Notes: generated by a model not told the origin, from the sequence alone. A stretch of DNA of 64,000 nucleotides from Dillenia suffruticosa (GCA_033439265.1 JAVTVX010000027.1:13035001-13099000), one strand, 5' to 3'; shown: positions 48,310 through 61,300, counted from the first letter of the stretch. Numbers and translations are program-made.

Positions 48310-48392
48310 GTGGATTAGTTTTGTAAATATTTTTTAAACGGTATTATTTTAAAAATTTTTTATATTATTAGAGTCATTTCCGTATAAAGCTC
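48310..48392. repeat. right terminal inverted repeat of MULE 2
   Basis: Read inward it starts GAGCTTTATACGGAAATGAC and ends AATCCAC. It pairs with 43291-43373. Confidence 0.92.
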
Positions 48393-48402
48393 GCGAGAAC
48401 TC

Positions 48403-49209
48403 AGCAACCCAAATTGAACAAAGACGCTGGGATGGAAGCAAGCAATAGCGGCGAAATCTGGTTTGCCGGACGGAGAAGTTGAACGAACACAGGCGCCTTT
48501 GCAGATGATGGCGAACGGCGATGGAATTGACAAAGACTGAAGTATGACAGACGGCGAATGGCAGAGCAATCGATAGTGAAGACAAACCAATGGATGCAAG
48601 ACAGTCGAAACAAAGGACGGAGATGAAATTAACGGTGGCGATTCGATGAAACCGAAGGGGGCGAGGTAATTTCTGAAGACTGGAATGCAATCTAACGACT
48701 ATTAAAGGAGATTGAAAATGAACTCCGATGAAATTGACGGAGGAAGTGACTGGAAAAGAAGCTGATCGAAGGAGAATCAAAGCGGCTGGCGAATTCAGTG
48801 AAGATCGAACGAAAGCGATTGACAGAGGCTAATGGCGATGAACTACAATCAAAGCGACGAAAAGATTCAGTGATGGATGAAATTAAAGACGGCTGAACTT
48901 GTAGAGAAATCAAAAGTTGTAGACCGAAAAAGAAAAGAAAGTAAGAAAAATTAAAATTCAAGCTGCTCTCTCTCTCTCTCTCTTTCTCTATGCAGATGTC
49001 TCCTTCTTTAAACCCTAGGTTTTGTTTCTCTTTCCAATTCTCTTCGATTCTTCTTAGATTTTCGTCCCAATTGTTGTATATTCTCAATTTCCAGCATGAT
49101 TGCACCAACTTCATGAAATCGGTTCTTCTCTGTGCGAAGATGATTCCTGTTCTACCAATTCCAATTTGGGCTTCTCCCGAGTTTGAACAAGTCCAGGCAA
49201 AGGTCCTTC
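48403..49209. other. spacer between MULE 2 and TRIM, no clear gene
   Basis: Long overlapping open frames on the minus strand (48349-49114) are Ser/Phe/Arg-rich with no domain, and GA-rich on the plus strand. A CT microsatellite lies at 48967-48985. An 80-codon plus-strand open frame (48990-49232) runs into the TRIM; I do not recognise it. Confidence 0.4.
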
Positions 49210-49214
49210 GGTTC

Positions 49215-49715
49215 TGTCACGGACCAAAGTGATGGATTTAAGTCCGATATGAGAATTTAGCTTAAAAAATCGATTGAGAATTTATTAAATTTAAGTATTA
49301 TTTTATAATTTTTTGAGAATTCGATATGAGATTCGTAACATTACCTACCCCTTATGAAGCCGAACATTCACAACAGCTCTTATTTTGAACGGCTTTCATT
49401 CCGACGGGTAACCATTTTTCTCTTTGGACGACTCTTAACTCCGATACTAGGTATCCCATTTCTATTTTAGACAGCTCTCACTTTGGTATTAGGTAGTCAT
49501 TTTTCAAGTAGCTCTTTTCCATATAACTCTTTTCCAGGTAGTTATTTTTCATTTTAGATCAGAAATTTTGATACCAATTTATCACGGATTCAAGTGATAG
49601 ACTCAATCATAATAGGAGAACTCAATCTAAAAGATCAATCTGTTGAGTGAAAGAGTTTATCAGATTTAAATACTATTTTATGATTTCTTAGAAATCTGAT
49701 ATAAAATTTGTAATA
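49215..49715 (-). mobile_element. complete TRIM (miniature LTR retrotransposon)
   Basis: 501 bp flanked by a perfect 5-bp target duplication, GGTTC (49210-49214 and 49716-49720). LTR copies lie at 49215-49339 (TGTCACGGA...CGTAACA) and 49580-49715 (TATCACGGA...TTGTAATA). The internal part of about 240 bp has TTTTGATACCA (49566-49576) next to the right LTR. Its complement, TGGTATCAAAA, matches the start of an initiator-Met primer-binding site and sets the minus orientation. No coding capacity, as normal for TRIMs. LTR divergence is large, so the insertion is old. Confidence 0.88.
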
Positions 49716-49720
49716 GGTTC

Positions 49721-51800
49721 CAAACTCTGAATGGGCGGCCATGGTCTAGAATTTGGACTCATTTGAGCTTGAGAATCGCTTCAATGCTTGAACCTTGACT
49801 TTGGCCTTAGTGGTCGGCTGAATTTTGACCTTAATTTTTTATTTTCTCTCCATTTTAAACTTGTGAATATAATTAACCTAATTTGAATAAAAAAATTTAC
49901 TAATTTTAACACAAAATATATAAAAAGTCCTAATATTTAGGTCTAAATTATATATATATATATATATTCTTTTGGTTACATAAGATTTGAATCCCAAATC
50001 ACGGGATTGGAGAGAGAGTCGTGATCACTGTATTATCCTATTGAAAACTTTAAATTATATATATAATACTTATCAATGTGCATATGTATATTCATGTCAC
50101 ACATATTTAAGACGTGTTATCAACAAACAATCGATTTAATGTGTAAAAATTTTAATCAAATTTCATTTGAAACTTAAAAAAAGAAAAAACTATATTTGGA
50201 GAGTTTCTACTAAATTGAGCTCGATAACACTCAAATTGAATTAGTCGGAATATGATTCTGAATAACGGTCGGTTATTAAAAAAACACCTTAGGACATGTT
50301 GAATTCCATTTCTAAAATTGATTAGAATTATAGAATTTGGATAATAGATAAAATCAAATTAGATGTGACATTTTATATCGAGTTTATAAGATAAAATTAA
50401 ATGATTTATTTTCAATCAAATTCTAATTATAAGATTTATTAAATAAATTAATAACTAGTCTTTAAAAATAATAAAGAGATAAGAATAAGTTGTATGATCT
50501 ATATAATGAAAAGTTTCATTTTAAGACGACTTTAAAAATCAAAGTGTGTAAATCAAATATTGATTGGTGAGTAAAAATTATTTGATATTGATTTTCTCTA
50601 AGTTTTTGGATGTTCTAATCAGGAGAGTCTTAATTATAGCCTTTCATTGGGTGTTCATGTGGACAATCTAAAAGCATTACGCTTGAGGGGTTCGATTCTA
50701 ATAAAGGGATGGGCAAATATTTCAAAGGTATGATTTTCCAAACATCTCTTTAATAGATGTTGTTGTAGGTATCAGAATAATGTGTTTGATATTTTTGTCT
50801 AAACCACATGTTAAATTGTTTAATTATTATTTTTAGTCCTTGATGATTATTTGATAATTCGATCACTTTTAATTTTATGAGATCATTATTTAATATAATG
50901 TTTTAATATATTATTTTTCATTCAGATTTGAATTATTTTATTGTTATTTATGATTAATTGAATGAAATAGACAGAATTGATAATCAAGATCCAATAAAAT
51001 GAATGATTTGAATAGAGTGGTTGAGATTGATTCCAATGTAGAAGATGAATGGCTATGATTAATTTCAAATTCTTAACAATTAAGATTTTTATTTTTTTTT
51101 TCAAAAAATAGACGGTGGAGATAGCATGATGTCAAAAAAATTCTCAAAATTAATACAGGAACTTTTAGATTATAATATTAAATTGAAAATCTATTAATCA
51201 AAATAGATCTAATGGCCCAAAATCAGTCTTTCTAATATTTCTAAATCTAAATTTTCTAAAAATATTTAATTTTTATTCAAAAATAATACTGAAACCCCAA
51301 AAAAGAATAAAATAACAATTTTAATCCAAAATAATGTTTTAAATCCTAAAATAAAGTTTTTTTTAATCCTAAATAAAATATTATTGTCAAAATCCTAAAA
51401 CAAACACAAAGGCCTTTTAATTTTATTTTTACCACGTTGATGTTGGTAGCAGGGGCAAGGATGACACGAAATAACCCGGAATTTGCACCAAAATGTTCTG
51501 TATTTTATTTCATTTACATTTTTCAGGACTCAATTAGTTTTATTTGTTTTTTTTCAATTTTATAAATTTTAATTAATAACCTTATATATTATAAATAAAA
51601 ATAATTTTGGGATGGCCAAAATTACTATAAAAGAGACAGAAAAAAAAATAATCTTATTAATTTCTTTGAAGTAGAAGAACATCTTTTGTATTTGACTTGA
51701 CCTACTAAATATATAAAATATTATTTAATTCTAAAAATAATGATATAAAATTTACCTTCAAAACCGACCTAGTTGGGTAACTCATATCAGGTCGGAGGTT
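49721..51800. other. AT-rich intergenic region upstream of eIF5B
   Basis: No coding region recognised. Very AT-rich, with a short (TA)n run at 49951-49968. Distal promoter elements of eIF5B may be here, but none stands out. Confidence 0.5.
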
Positions 51801-51810
51801 AGTTCTCTGA

Positions 51811-51820
51811 TATATAAAGG
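51811..51820 (+). promoter_or_regulatory. TATA box of eIF5B
   Basis: TATATAAAGG, about 545 bp before the start codon and about 60-70 bp before a telo-box and CT-rich leader. Transcription would be expected to start near 51840-51855 (inference). Confidence 0.6.
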
Positions 51821-51882
51821 ACCGGGTTCATTGCGCCGGGTCATTCTCTGCCTTATTCCTGACCCGCCCACACGCAACACAG

Positions 51883-51890
51883 AACCCTAA
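51883..51890 (+). promoter_or_regulatory. telo-box in the eIF5B leader
   Basis: AACCCTAA followed by ACTCCC. Telo-boxes near the transcription start are typical of plant genes for translation factors and ribosomal proteins, which supports co-regulation with the translation machinery (inference). Confidence 0.5.
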
Positions 51891-52134
51891 ACTCCCTTTA
51901 CATCTGCTTTCCTCTCTCTAAAAATAAAGATATAAAATTTCTTTACATCTCCTGCCTTATTCCTCCTCACTGCATTCTCTCTTTTGTTCTCCCACTCTCT
52001 CTCTCTCTACAGTTTCGCTATACCATCTTTCAATCCTACGCTTCAAATCTTATCTCCGATTGCACCGCCTGATTCGTCTTCCCAACTCGGACGGGCCTTC
52101 TCAATTGAGATCTTTTTGAAATTGGCTTCATCAG

Positions 52135-52286
52135 GTTCTCTCTCACTCACTCTAGATTTTTGACCGACTTCTAGATATTTGATTCTTTGTTTATTATTAT
52201 GATCAGTTTATATCGGTTCTATGCGAATTAGTGTCGGAAATTTAGATTTTAATGCTTATTTTTTTTGTATGATGATTATTATGCAG
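52135..52286 (+). other. probable 5'-UTR intron of eIF5B
   Basis: Donor CATCAG|GTTCTC and acceptor TTATGCAG|AGATTAG, with a T-rich sequence before the acceptor. It lies in the leader between a CT-rich exon and the ATG at 52357. Leader introns are common in plant housekeeping genes. Confidence 0.6.
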
Positions 52287-52356
52287 AGATTAGGGTTTGG
52301 AAGCCGGGTTATTTGATTGGTTTGAATTAAGTTTGGTTTAATATCTAACAACTGGA

Positions 52357-55300
52357 ATGGGTCGGAATAAGCCTACGTCTCGTGAAGACGATAACGTGGT
52401 GTCACAAGGTGGGGGCAAGTCTAAATCAAAGAAAAAGGCTCATGTGATTGATGACGATGAGTATTCAATCGGGACTGAGTTATCTACAGAGCAGGAAAGT
52501 GTGACTGAGAAAACGGAAGAGAAAGTTACGAAGAAGGGTAACAAGGGAAACTCAAAGGCTTCACAGTCAAAAGATGTCGATGATGGAGAGAAGAATATGG
52601 ATGAGAATGGAGCTGATGCCCCAGCGATTGCCATCGCGGGAAAGAAGAAGCCTAAGGGTAAAAGGGGTGGCAATAATTCATTCAATGCATTCGATTTACT
52701 TAACGAGGGTGAAAAGGATGATGAACCCTCAACACACTCAGTTGATGATGAGGATGGTATGGAAAACGAGGATGAGGATGTTCCTGTTGTGTCATTTACA
52801 GGGAAGAAGAAGTCATCGAAATCCGGTAAGAAGGGTGGTAGTAGTTTGTTTAGTGCTTCTGCTTTTGATGCCATTGATGATGAGGAAGGGGAAGTTGAAC
52901 AGGAAGAGGTGGATGACGGTAAGTCTGATAACGGGGATACACCAGTTATAGCATTTTTGGGGAAGAAGAAGTCTTCAAAATCTAAGAAGAAGAGCAACGT
53001 TTCATTTGGTGGTTCTAGTTTTGCTGGTCTAGATGATGAGGATGAGACCAGGGATGAAATGAAAGATGATGATGAGGATGCAGTTCCTATTACTTTTACA
53101 GGTAAGAAGAAGTCCTCTAAGTCTTCAAAGAAAAGTAATTCATTGAGTGCTGCATTTGTTGATGAAGAGAATGGTGAAGATGATGTTGATGATGATGTTC
53201 CGGCAATTGCCTTTTCTGGTAAAAAGAAGTCTTCCAAGAAGAAAAACAATAGTGTACCTCCTCCATCAGGTTTTGAAGTTGGGCTTGGAGAGGAAGTCCT
53301 CGATGCAGTTGAACCTGAAACAAATAGCAAGACTGAAGTAGATGAGCAGTATAAGCAGCCAAATGAAATGGCAGAAACTTCAAAGAATAAAAAGAAAAAG
53401 AAGAAGGGTAGTAGAACTGTTCAAGAAGAGGAGGACCTTGATAAGCTTCTTGCAGAGCTTGGTGAAGCGCCACCTGTTTCACAATCTGCTCTGCCTCCTC
53501 CAGGGGAGAAAGTTGAGGTTCAACCTGAAGCTGTTGGACAGGTTGATGTGGAGGGCGAAAAGGAAGGTGAAGAAGGCATGGAGTCTGCAGCGGCAAAGAA
53601 GAAGAAAAAGAAGAAGGAGAAAGAGAAAGAGAAGAAGGCGGCAGCGGCGGCGGCGGCGGCAACTGCTGCTGAAGTGAAGCAAGAGCAGCAGGAAGCAAAG
53701 AGCAAAGTATCCGATAAGAAAGTTCCTAAACATGTGAGAGAGATGCAAGAGGCACTTGCTAGGCGTAAAGAAGCTGAAGAAAGGAAGAAAAGAGAAGAAG
53801 AGGAGAGGATCCGGAAGGAGGAAGAAGAGAGGCGGCGTCAGGAAGAACTAGAGAGGCAAGCAGAGGAAGCCAGGCGACGGAAGAAGGAAAGAGAAAAGGA
53901 AAAACTTTTAAAGAAAAAACAGGAAGGAAGACTTTTAACAGGAAAGCAAAAAGAAGAAGCTCGTCGATTGGAGGCAATGAGGAACCAAATACTTGCTAAT
54001 GCTGGTGGTTTGCCTCTCCCTTCCGACACTAGTAAAGCTACAACAAAACGGCCCAAGTATCAAACAAAGAAATCAAAGCCATCCACTTCTCAGGCAAATG
54101 GTGCAGATCCCATTAAGTCTGTGGAAAACATCTTAGAAAAGGAAACACAATCTGAATCTTTGGCTGATATTGATTCCACTGAGGCGGACAAGGTAGAAGA
54201 GGAAAAATCAGTGACTGTGGAGGAGAAAGATGAAGTTGCTACTGAAGTCCAAGAGAACGGAGTTGAAGAAGAAGAAGAAGATGAAGATGAATGGGATGCA
54301 AAGAGCTGGGATGATGCTGATGTTGCTTTGGCAGTTAAAAGTGCTTTTGCTGATGAAGAGGTTGACTCTGAGCCTGAAACTGTGGTAACAAAGGAGACAA
54401 AACTTGTGCTTCCAGGTAATCGCAATGCGGGGGTCCCTGTTGCTGCTGCAAAGCCAGTAGCTGCAGTCAAAAGACAGATTTCTTCTGGATCTTGGGACAT
54501 GAATAATAAAAAGGAGCAACTGGAGGCTAAAGGTGATACAGAAAAAGGTGTGACACAGCATTCTGATCCTTCCTCAAAAGAAAATGCAGATACCCTGAGA
54601 TCACCAATCTGCTGCATAATGGGTCATGTTGACACTGGGAAAACAAAGCTACTTGATTGTATTCGAGGTACTAATGTTCAAGAGGGTGAGGCCGGTGGCA
54701 TTACGCAGCAGATTGGTGCCACCTATTTTCCTGCAAAAAATATTCTTGAGAGAACTAGTGCATTGTTGAAGGATGAGTCAAAATTCAAGGTCCCGGGTCT
54801 TCTGGTGATTGATACCCCTGGTCACGCATCATTTACTAACCTACGATCGCGGGGTTCAGGTTTATGTGATCTTGCCATTTTGGTTGTTGATATTATGCAC
54901 AGCTTGGAGGAACAGACAATAGAATCAATCAATCTTTTGAAAATGAGGAAGACAGAATTCATCGTTGCTTTAAATAAGGTGCGTTCTGTTGTGCTTCCAT
55001 ATAGTGTCAGACCATTTGCTGGACTGTTGCTCAAGTCTTTATTTATGCCATTTTACCAAATATTTTATTTCTCAATTGTGAAGGTGGACAGACTATATGG
55101 GTGGAAGACTTGTCCTAATGGTCCAATTCAAAGAGCACTGAAACAACAGACAAGAGATGTGCAAAAGGAGTTTAACCAGAGGCTCGAAGAGGTGTATATA
55201 TTTCCGGTGGTTTTTTAATATATGGTATTTTGGGCATCTTAATCTTGTTACTAAAGGAATTTTCATTCTTCTTTTTAAATTATTTCAGGTAATCTTCAGG

Positions 55301-58300
55301 TTCAAAGAGCAAGGACTGAATACCGAGTTGTACTACAAAAACAGTGATATGGGGGAGACGTTCAATATTGTTCCCACAAGTGCAATAAGGTAATGTCCAA
55401 ATTTTGGTTCTTCCCTATGAGGTATCTATATGACGATACAACAAACTCCTAAAAGAATAAGTTAGGATATGGCTAGGATACCACACAAAATAACAATGTA
55501 ATGTTATGGGAGATTCTATAAAATTAATAACATATGTATCGCAAAATAGCAAATAAATATTTGATGTGGTTAAAATGTCACTATTACTAGTTTTTACTCT
55601 TGAACCAAGGACACATAGTTATATTGGCAATAGTTATGCAGTGTATCTCTAGGGTGTTCAGTTAGTGTCCTAGATGTGTCAACCAGTGTACAAGGAGTCT
55701 CTGGTGATTAAAAGAATAGAAAGAGGTTGGACAATGAACATGACATATCCCATAAGCATCTGATGTTTGTGGTTTCCAAGACAGTGGTGAATATTAAGGC
55801 AATTTTCATTTTAAACTGTCTGACTGTGTGTGCTTCATAGGTGCTTGGCCTGTTAGCTTGTTTCATGCCATTTGGTTAAAATTTTTTCAATGGTTCATGT
55901 AGTGGGGAGGGCATTCCAGATTTGTTGTTATTATTGGTGCAACGGGCTCAGAAGACAATGCTTGAGAAACTTACATTCAGTGACGAAGTGCAGGTGCAGT
56001 TTCTTTTCATATGGCTGGTTTAATTTATCATCGCATGTTTGTGATTTCTAAGTGTAAGTTGTAAGTTGTTCTTTTGAACAGTGTACGGTGCTGGAAGTTA
56101 AAGTTATTGAAGGCCATGGGACAACGATAGACGTGGTGTTAGTCAATGGTGTGCTTCATGAGGGAGAAGAAATAGTTGTTTGTGGATTGCAGGCAGGCTT
56201 CTAGAACCTCCTTGTGATAGATTCCCACTAATTAGTTCCTAGATTCTTAGAGAAGTGAATTTTTCATTTCAGGGGCCCATTGTTACCACAATAAGAGCTT
56301 TGTTGACTCCACATCCAATGAAGGAAATCAGAGTAAAGGTAAGCTTTCTTTTGCTGTTGTCTTCTGGGTTTGCCCTAAATATACTCTTTGGTGCGCAGAC
56401 ATGAGGAAGGGTAATTATATATATCCATATGCACATGCACAGACACACTTGCAGAGGTGCACAGAGTAACTTCTGTTATTAGCAACAGAGCGTTGCTTGG
56501 TGCCCATAGGATAATCCATTGGTGGGGTTTTTGGCTTTTTCTTTCTGATGATCAGAGTTCCTTCAAAACTATCATATAAGATGCAAAAAGCGTCATCTTG
56601 CAATACTCTTGGAGACAGTTCCTTCCATGCCTTTACAAACCAGACCCGTTTCAGCAGCATCAGTATGCAAAACATTGCACGCCTTAAATTGTTATATTTC
56701 TTGTTAATTTCTAGGCTTTTTCTCTGCTCTCGACTTGAAATCCTCTGCTCTTGTTACTGCTGCTGCTTCTTCCTTTTATTTTTTTTTTTAAGTTTTTTCA
56801 ATTGGTATTTCATTTTTGTTGTGGAAAAATGCCAAATTAACTACGAGCAAAAATATGCTTGGAGCTACCTCTTATTTGTCCAATATATTATTGACCCAAA
56901 GTTTTGGTCAGTTTTGTGAACAGAGTATTGTTCTCCAATCATGAGAGAAATTACGAGCTTTTTTGGTTGTAACATCAAGGCTATTATTGCTCAAGTTATT
57001 GAAGAAATTAGTAAAAAGTGAAATTCTGAGGCAAGGATCTCCTTTCCTTTTCCTCTCCTCCAAATGCTGACGATGCATTTGGAACAAACTAATATGGATC
57101 AGATTTTAACTTATGCCTCTCCTTTGTCTTCTTTTCTTGGGTCTTCCTTTCTGTTCTTTTTGAGGATGCTTCATTCTCATTGTTGTAATATTTTCCAATC
57201 TCTAGTAATACTCCCTCTTATTGAAAAATCCATTGCGGGTTGGAAGTTTTAATGATGAAAGCCAAACAATATATACATATATTAAAAAAAATGATTGAGT
57301 TTATTTCTGAATAAGCTCTTTTGATTGGGCATTCCTCCATGCAAAATAAATTCTGAATCCTTTATTTCCAATATAACAATATGGGATCAGAAACTCTTGT
57401 AGAGTTTTCCCCCCTTATTTTTGCGACTATTAGCAAAACCATACTTATCCCTGAGAGATCCCATTCCTTGAAGCAAATAACTTTAGGCCTATCAGTTTGA
57501 CCACCTCTCTCTATCGGATTGTGGTAGTCTTAGCTAATAAGTTGTGTGTGGTGTTAGATGATACTATCTATTTGTAATCAGAGTGCTTTTGTTGGAGGTA
57601 GGTAGATTCTTGAAGCAGCCTTTATTGGTGATGGGGTTGTTTTATGTTAATAATCATGATGATGTAATCTTGAAGCTAGATTTTGAGAATTATGATAGAG
57701 ACAATAAGCATTTCTTGGATTATGCGTTGGACAAGTTGGATTCGAGAATATTTGAGTTCAGTTTGCTTCTTCGTCATTATTAATGTGGTGTCTAAATCTT
57801 GGTTCTTGGCTTCCCATGGGTTTAGACAGCACAACTCTCTTTCTTCCTTCTCTCTTCACTCCCGGGTGGATCTTGAGTAACCTGTAATTGAGAGAGGGGT
57901 TCATGCCAATGTCTTTCAGGTCTTCATAGGAAGTTATGAGGTGTATATTTCCTATTTTCAGTTTGCTGATGATACTATACTCCAAAAGATGACAGTGAGC
58001 GTTTTAAGCACACACTCTCCTTAATATTTTTGAACAAAATCCTTGGGTTAGGGCTACAAAAGGGGGCTAATTCTTCCGCATAAAATCACTAAATAAATCA
58101 GAATCACCTTAAGACGTGAACTTCCTTGCCTGGAAAAAGGTATTGGGTGCACCGACTGCCTAGGCTATGCCTGATTGTGCAAAATCATAACTCAAAGGAA
58201 GTAGCTGTTACTAACCCAAAAGAAGCTGGAGTGGTTTTTTGCAAGTTTTGGGAGGTGTAAGATGAAAATTTGAACATAGTTGGACTATTTCTTTTGTTGT

Positions 58301-61300
58301 GAGTATGCTACTGACACTGATACTTGTGAACATATGAAAGTTGTACTTGACAATTATAAACTGAACTTCTAGGTGCCCTATTGAGGCAAAGGAGACTTGT
58401 TGGTAGTGTGATAGGCCAGTTTCAGACATCACTGTCGAAAGGATGCAAATTCTTGATACTACCTTAGTTGCTAATGAGGCCTCATGTGTCAACTGAGCTC
58501 AAAAACAGTGTGAAAAAAGCTAGTTAGAGCCTCTTTGCATGCTTTGGTAAAAATGGTGTTGAAGCCAGCTCACTTCTTGGGCCAGATGTACCAAAGCTTA
58601 TCTGGTCGGAGCTCATATATTTTCTTTTGGTGATTTTGAGGTTATAGGAAGGCTAATATCTTATTTATTCCACTATTCATTCTGGTAGTGGAAGTACTGA
58701 ATAAGATGTTGGTCTGGAAAGAGAACAGATTGTTATGGTGATATCTAGAATAATTCTCAATCATTCTCTTCAAAATGGATAGGAAGTGGGGCCTCACACC
58801 CCCCAGTTTGTCCTTTTCCTTGTATTGCATTCACTGCAAGAACATATCTTTTCCTTGTATTGCATTCACTGCAAGAACATATCTTTTCCTTGCCCTCACT
58901 TTCTTCCACTTTGCTTTCAACCAGTGGATGTAGAAACCTGTAGTGTGGAGATTTGAGAAGAAATTGCTAGGTGGAATAGCTACTTCTAGAAAGTGGGTGG
59001 ATTGTTATGAAATTATACTCTCATTGGTAGTCTATGTCATGACTTCATTTATCATCCAACTGCTGTGATTCTTGCCAACTATTCACGTGATATCCGTTTG
59101 GGGTGATGGGGACCTGGGGCACACGTAAGTTGTAGTTTAAATACTAAAGTTGCTCTTTAAGAAGTGATTTGGGTACTAAATTCTAGGTCAATGTTTGCAA
59201 GAAACATTAGAGTGTCTTGTTGGTTTCATTGGATTCTTTTCCATGATGAAATAGAAATCTTCTGTGAATATTTACGATTAGGAGCTAGTGCTTGCCAGGT
59301 GATGATGATGGGGATTTTGGGTCAATAGACAGTTTTCCAGTGAAAGCTGAAATAGCGTTTCTACCATCGTCTCTTTTGTTTTGATTGGTGATTTGGGTGA
59401 AGAATCCTGGCCCTGGATAGAAAGCAGGGAGTGTTAGTTAGGTGCTCTGTATCCTGATTATTCATCTTATTATAGTGCAGAGATTGTGTGGGGGAAGGAC
59501 ATTAGTAGATTTTTGAAAACTTGTTTCGTGAAATTTAGCTTGTCCTTTCTTATCATCCCTTTTGTTCCCTCTGATATACATGCATGTTGATGTGTACCCT
59601 CATTCTGCCATTAGTTGAAAATGTTGATGGCTAATCTACTAATTTTTGTCTCAGGGTGATTATCTACACCATAAAGAAATCAGGGCTGCTCAGGGTATCA
59701 AGATCAGTGCTCAGGTAATATTACTTTGAAACATTGGGAGATTTTCTCCTTGGAAAATGTCCTAGTTATTCTTACGTAGATATTGAACATGTATGCAAAC
59801 ATGGGTTTGGTTATTCTTCTCTTTGTTTCATAGGGTTGCATAATTTTGCATGCAGGGCCTTGAGCATGCCATTGCTGGCACCAGTCTTTACGTGGTAAGA
59901 CCTGGCGATGATTTGGAGGACATCAAGGAACTGGCAATGCAGGATATGAAGTCAATCATGAGCAAGATAGAAAAGAGCGGTGAGGGTGTTTATGTGCAAG
60001 CATCCACCCTTGGATCCTTGGAGGCTTTGCTGGCATTCCTGAAGGAAGATACGGTGAACATACCTGTTAGTGGTATCGGCATAGGCCCTGTGCATAAAAA
60101 AGATGTCATGAAGGCCAGCGTCATGCTTGAGAAGAAGAAGGAATTTGCCACTATTTTGGCATTTGATGTTAAAGTTACTCCTGAAGCAAGAGAGCTTGCA
60201 GAAGAATATGGCGTGAAAATTTTCATTGCTGATATTATTTATCACTTGTTTGATCAATTCAAGGCTTATATTGACACTCTGAAGGAGGAGAAGAAGAAGG
60301 AAGCTGCTGAGGAAGCAGTATTCCCATGTGTTCTTAAGATAATTCCAAATTGTGTCTTCAACAAGAAAGATCCAATTGTGCTTGGAGTAGACGTCCTTGA
60401 AGGCATTGTTAAGGTAAGTATTTTCTTTAATGCTTTTATTTATTTATTTATCTTGCATTTCCAAAATCCAGTGATGAACATGTATCAAAGGCTTCTACGA
60501 TAAGATTGTGCTGTTCCTCCCTGTCTGTTTCTGTTTACTCTATTTTTATTTTTTTCCCCTTTTGGAGTTCCACTTGTCTTTTGCATGTCCACAGAATCAA
60601 TAATGGTGATGATTTCTAGTGTTCAGCGTAGCTTCTGCTCTTGCATGATATATGACTAAGTCAATTTCTCATATTGATTTTATGCAGGTAGGGACTCCGA
60701 TTTGTGTTCCATCAAATGACTTTATTTGTATTGGAAAAATTGCATCAATCGAAAACAATCACAAACCAGTTGATCGCGCTAAGAAAGGCGATAAGGTTGC
60801 TATTAAGGTATGAGAGAGTATTGAAGTTTTCCATTGTTCTACTTACTGTTTGTTGGTTTGCCTCACTTTTCCCTCCTTGTGGTGGGGGGGGGGGGGGGGG
60901 GAAGTCATTGTTGGAGAGCTTTGAGCATTCTTGGAGTTAGATCTGAGCCTGGTTGTCGCTTGAAACATATCTTAAATCAAGCTTGTGGATGCATAATGTC
61001 ATAAAAGTTGATGCTATGGAAAAAGTCTTAATGACTTTGGTTTGTCTCTTTCAAAGTTTATGCATGGATTAGGTTTTCTAATTCACTTATTATTTGGCTA
61101 CTGAAATGGTTTGTCAGCTTGTTTCTAATTCTTAGAATTTTCTTCTTCATGATGTGAATTTTTGCATTTTTTTTCCTTCCACTGTTCTTGGTGCGCTATA
61201 TCTTCTCACACCTTATTGTGTAATTGCTCATCTCATGGATTATATGTTGAAGTCTTTCCTGACCGTTAGTTTCTTTATCACTGCAGATAATTGGCTCCAG

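Larger units (their letters stand above)
43291..48392 (+). mobile_element. Mutator-like element (MULE) 2, complete ends
   Basis: A 5.1-kb element with 83-bp terminal inverted repeats (43291-43373 and 48310-48392; five mismatches by eye, about 94% identical) and a 10-bp target duplication with one mismatch (GCAAGAACTC at 43281-43290, GCGAGAACTC at 48393-48402). Just inside each end is an array of 25-bp palindromes. The gene (44228-47796) is on the plus strand and encodes a MuDR-type transposase plus PMD. It is the same family as MULE 1, in opposite orientation. The small TIR divergence suggests moderate age; the gene has several breaks. Confidence 0.92.

Noticed and set aside
48349-49114. Overlapping minus-strand open frames of 140-143 codons
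   Set aside because: Low-complexity Ser/Phe/Arg composition, no start context or domain, and one runs into the MULE 2 terminal repeat.
52440-53330. 296-codon open frame antisense to eIF5B, Ser/Phe-rich
   Set aside because: Mirror of the acidic/Lys-rich repeats of the eIF5B N-terminus; the sense frame is clearly the gene.
53117-53698. 193-codon open frame antisense to eIF5B, Leu/Gln/Pro-rich
   Set aside because: Another shadow of eIF5B exon 1 composition.
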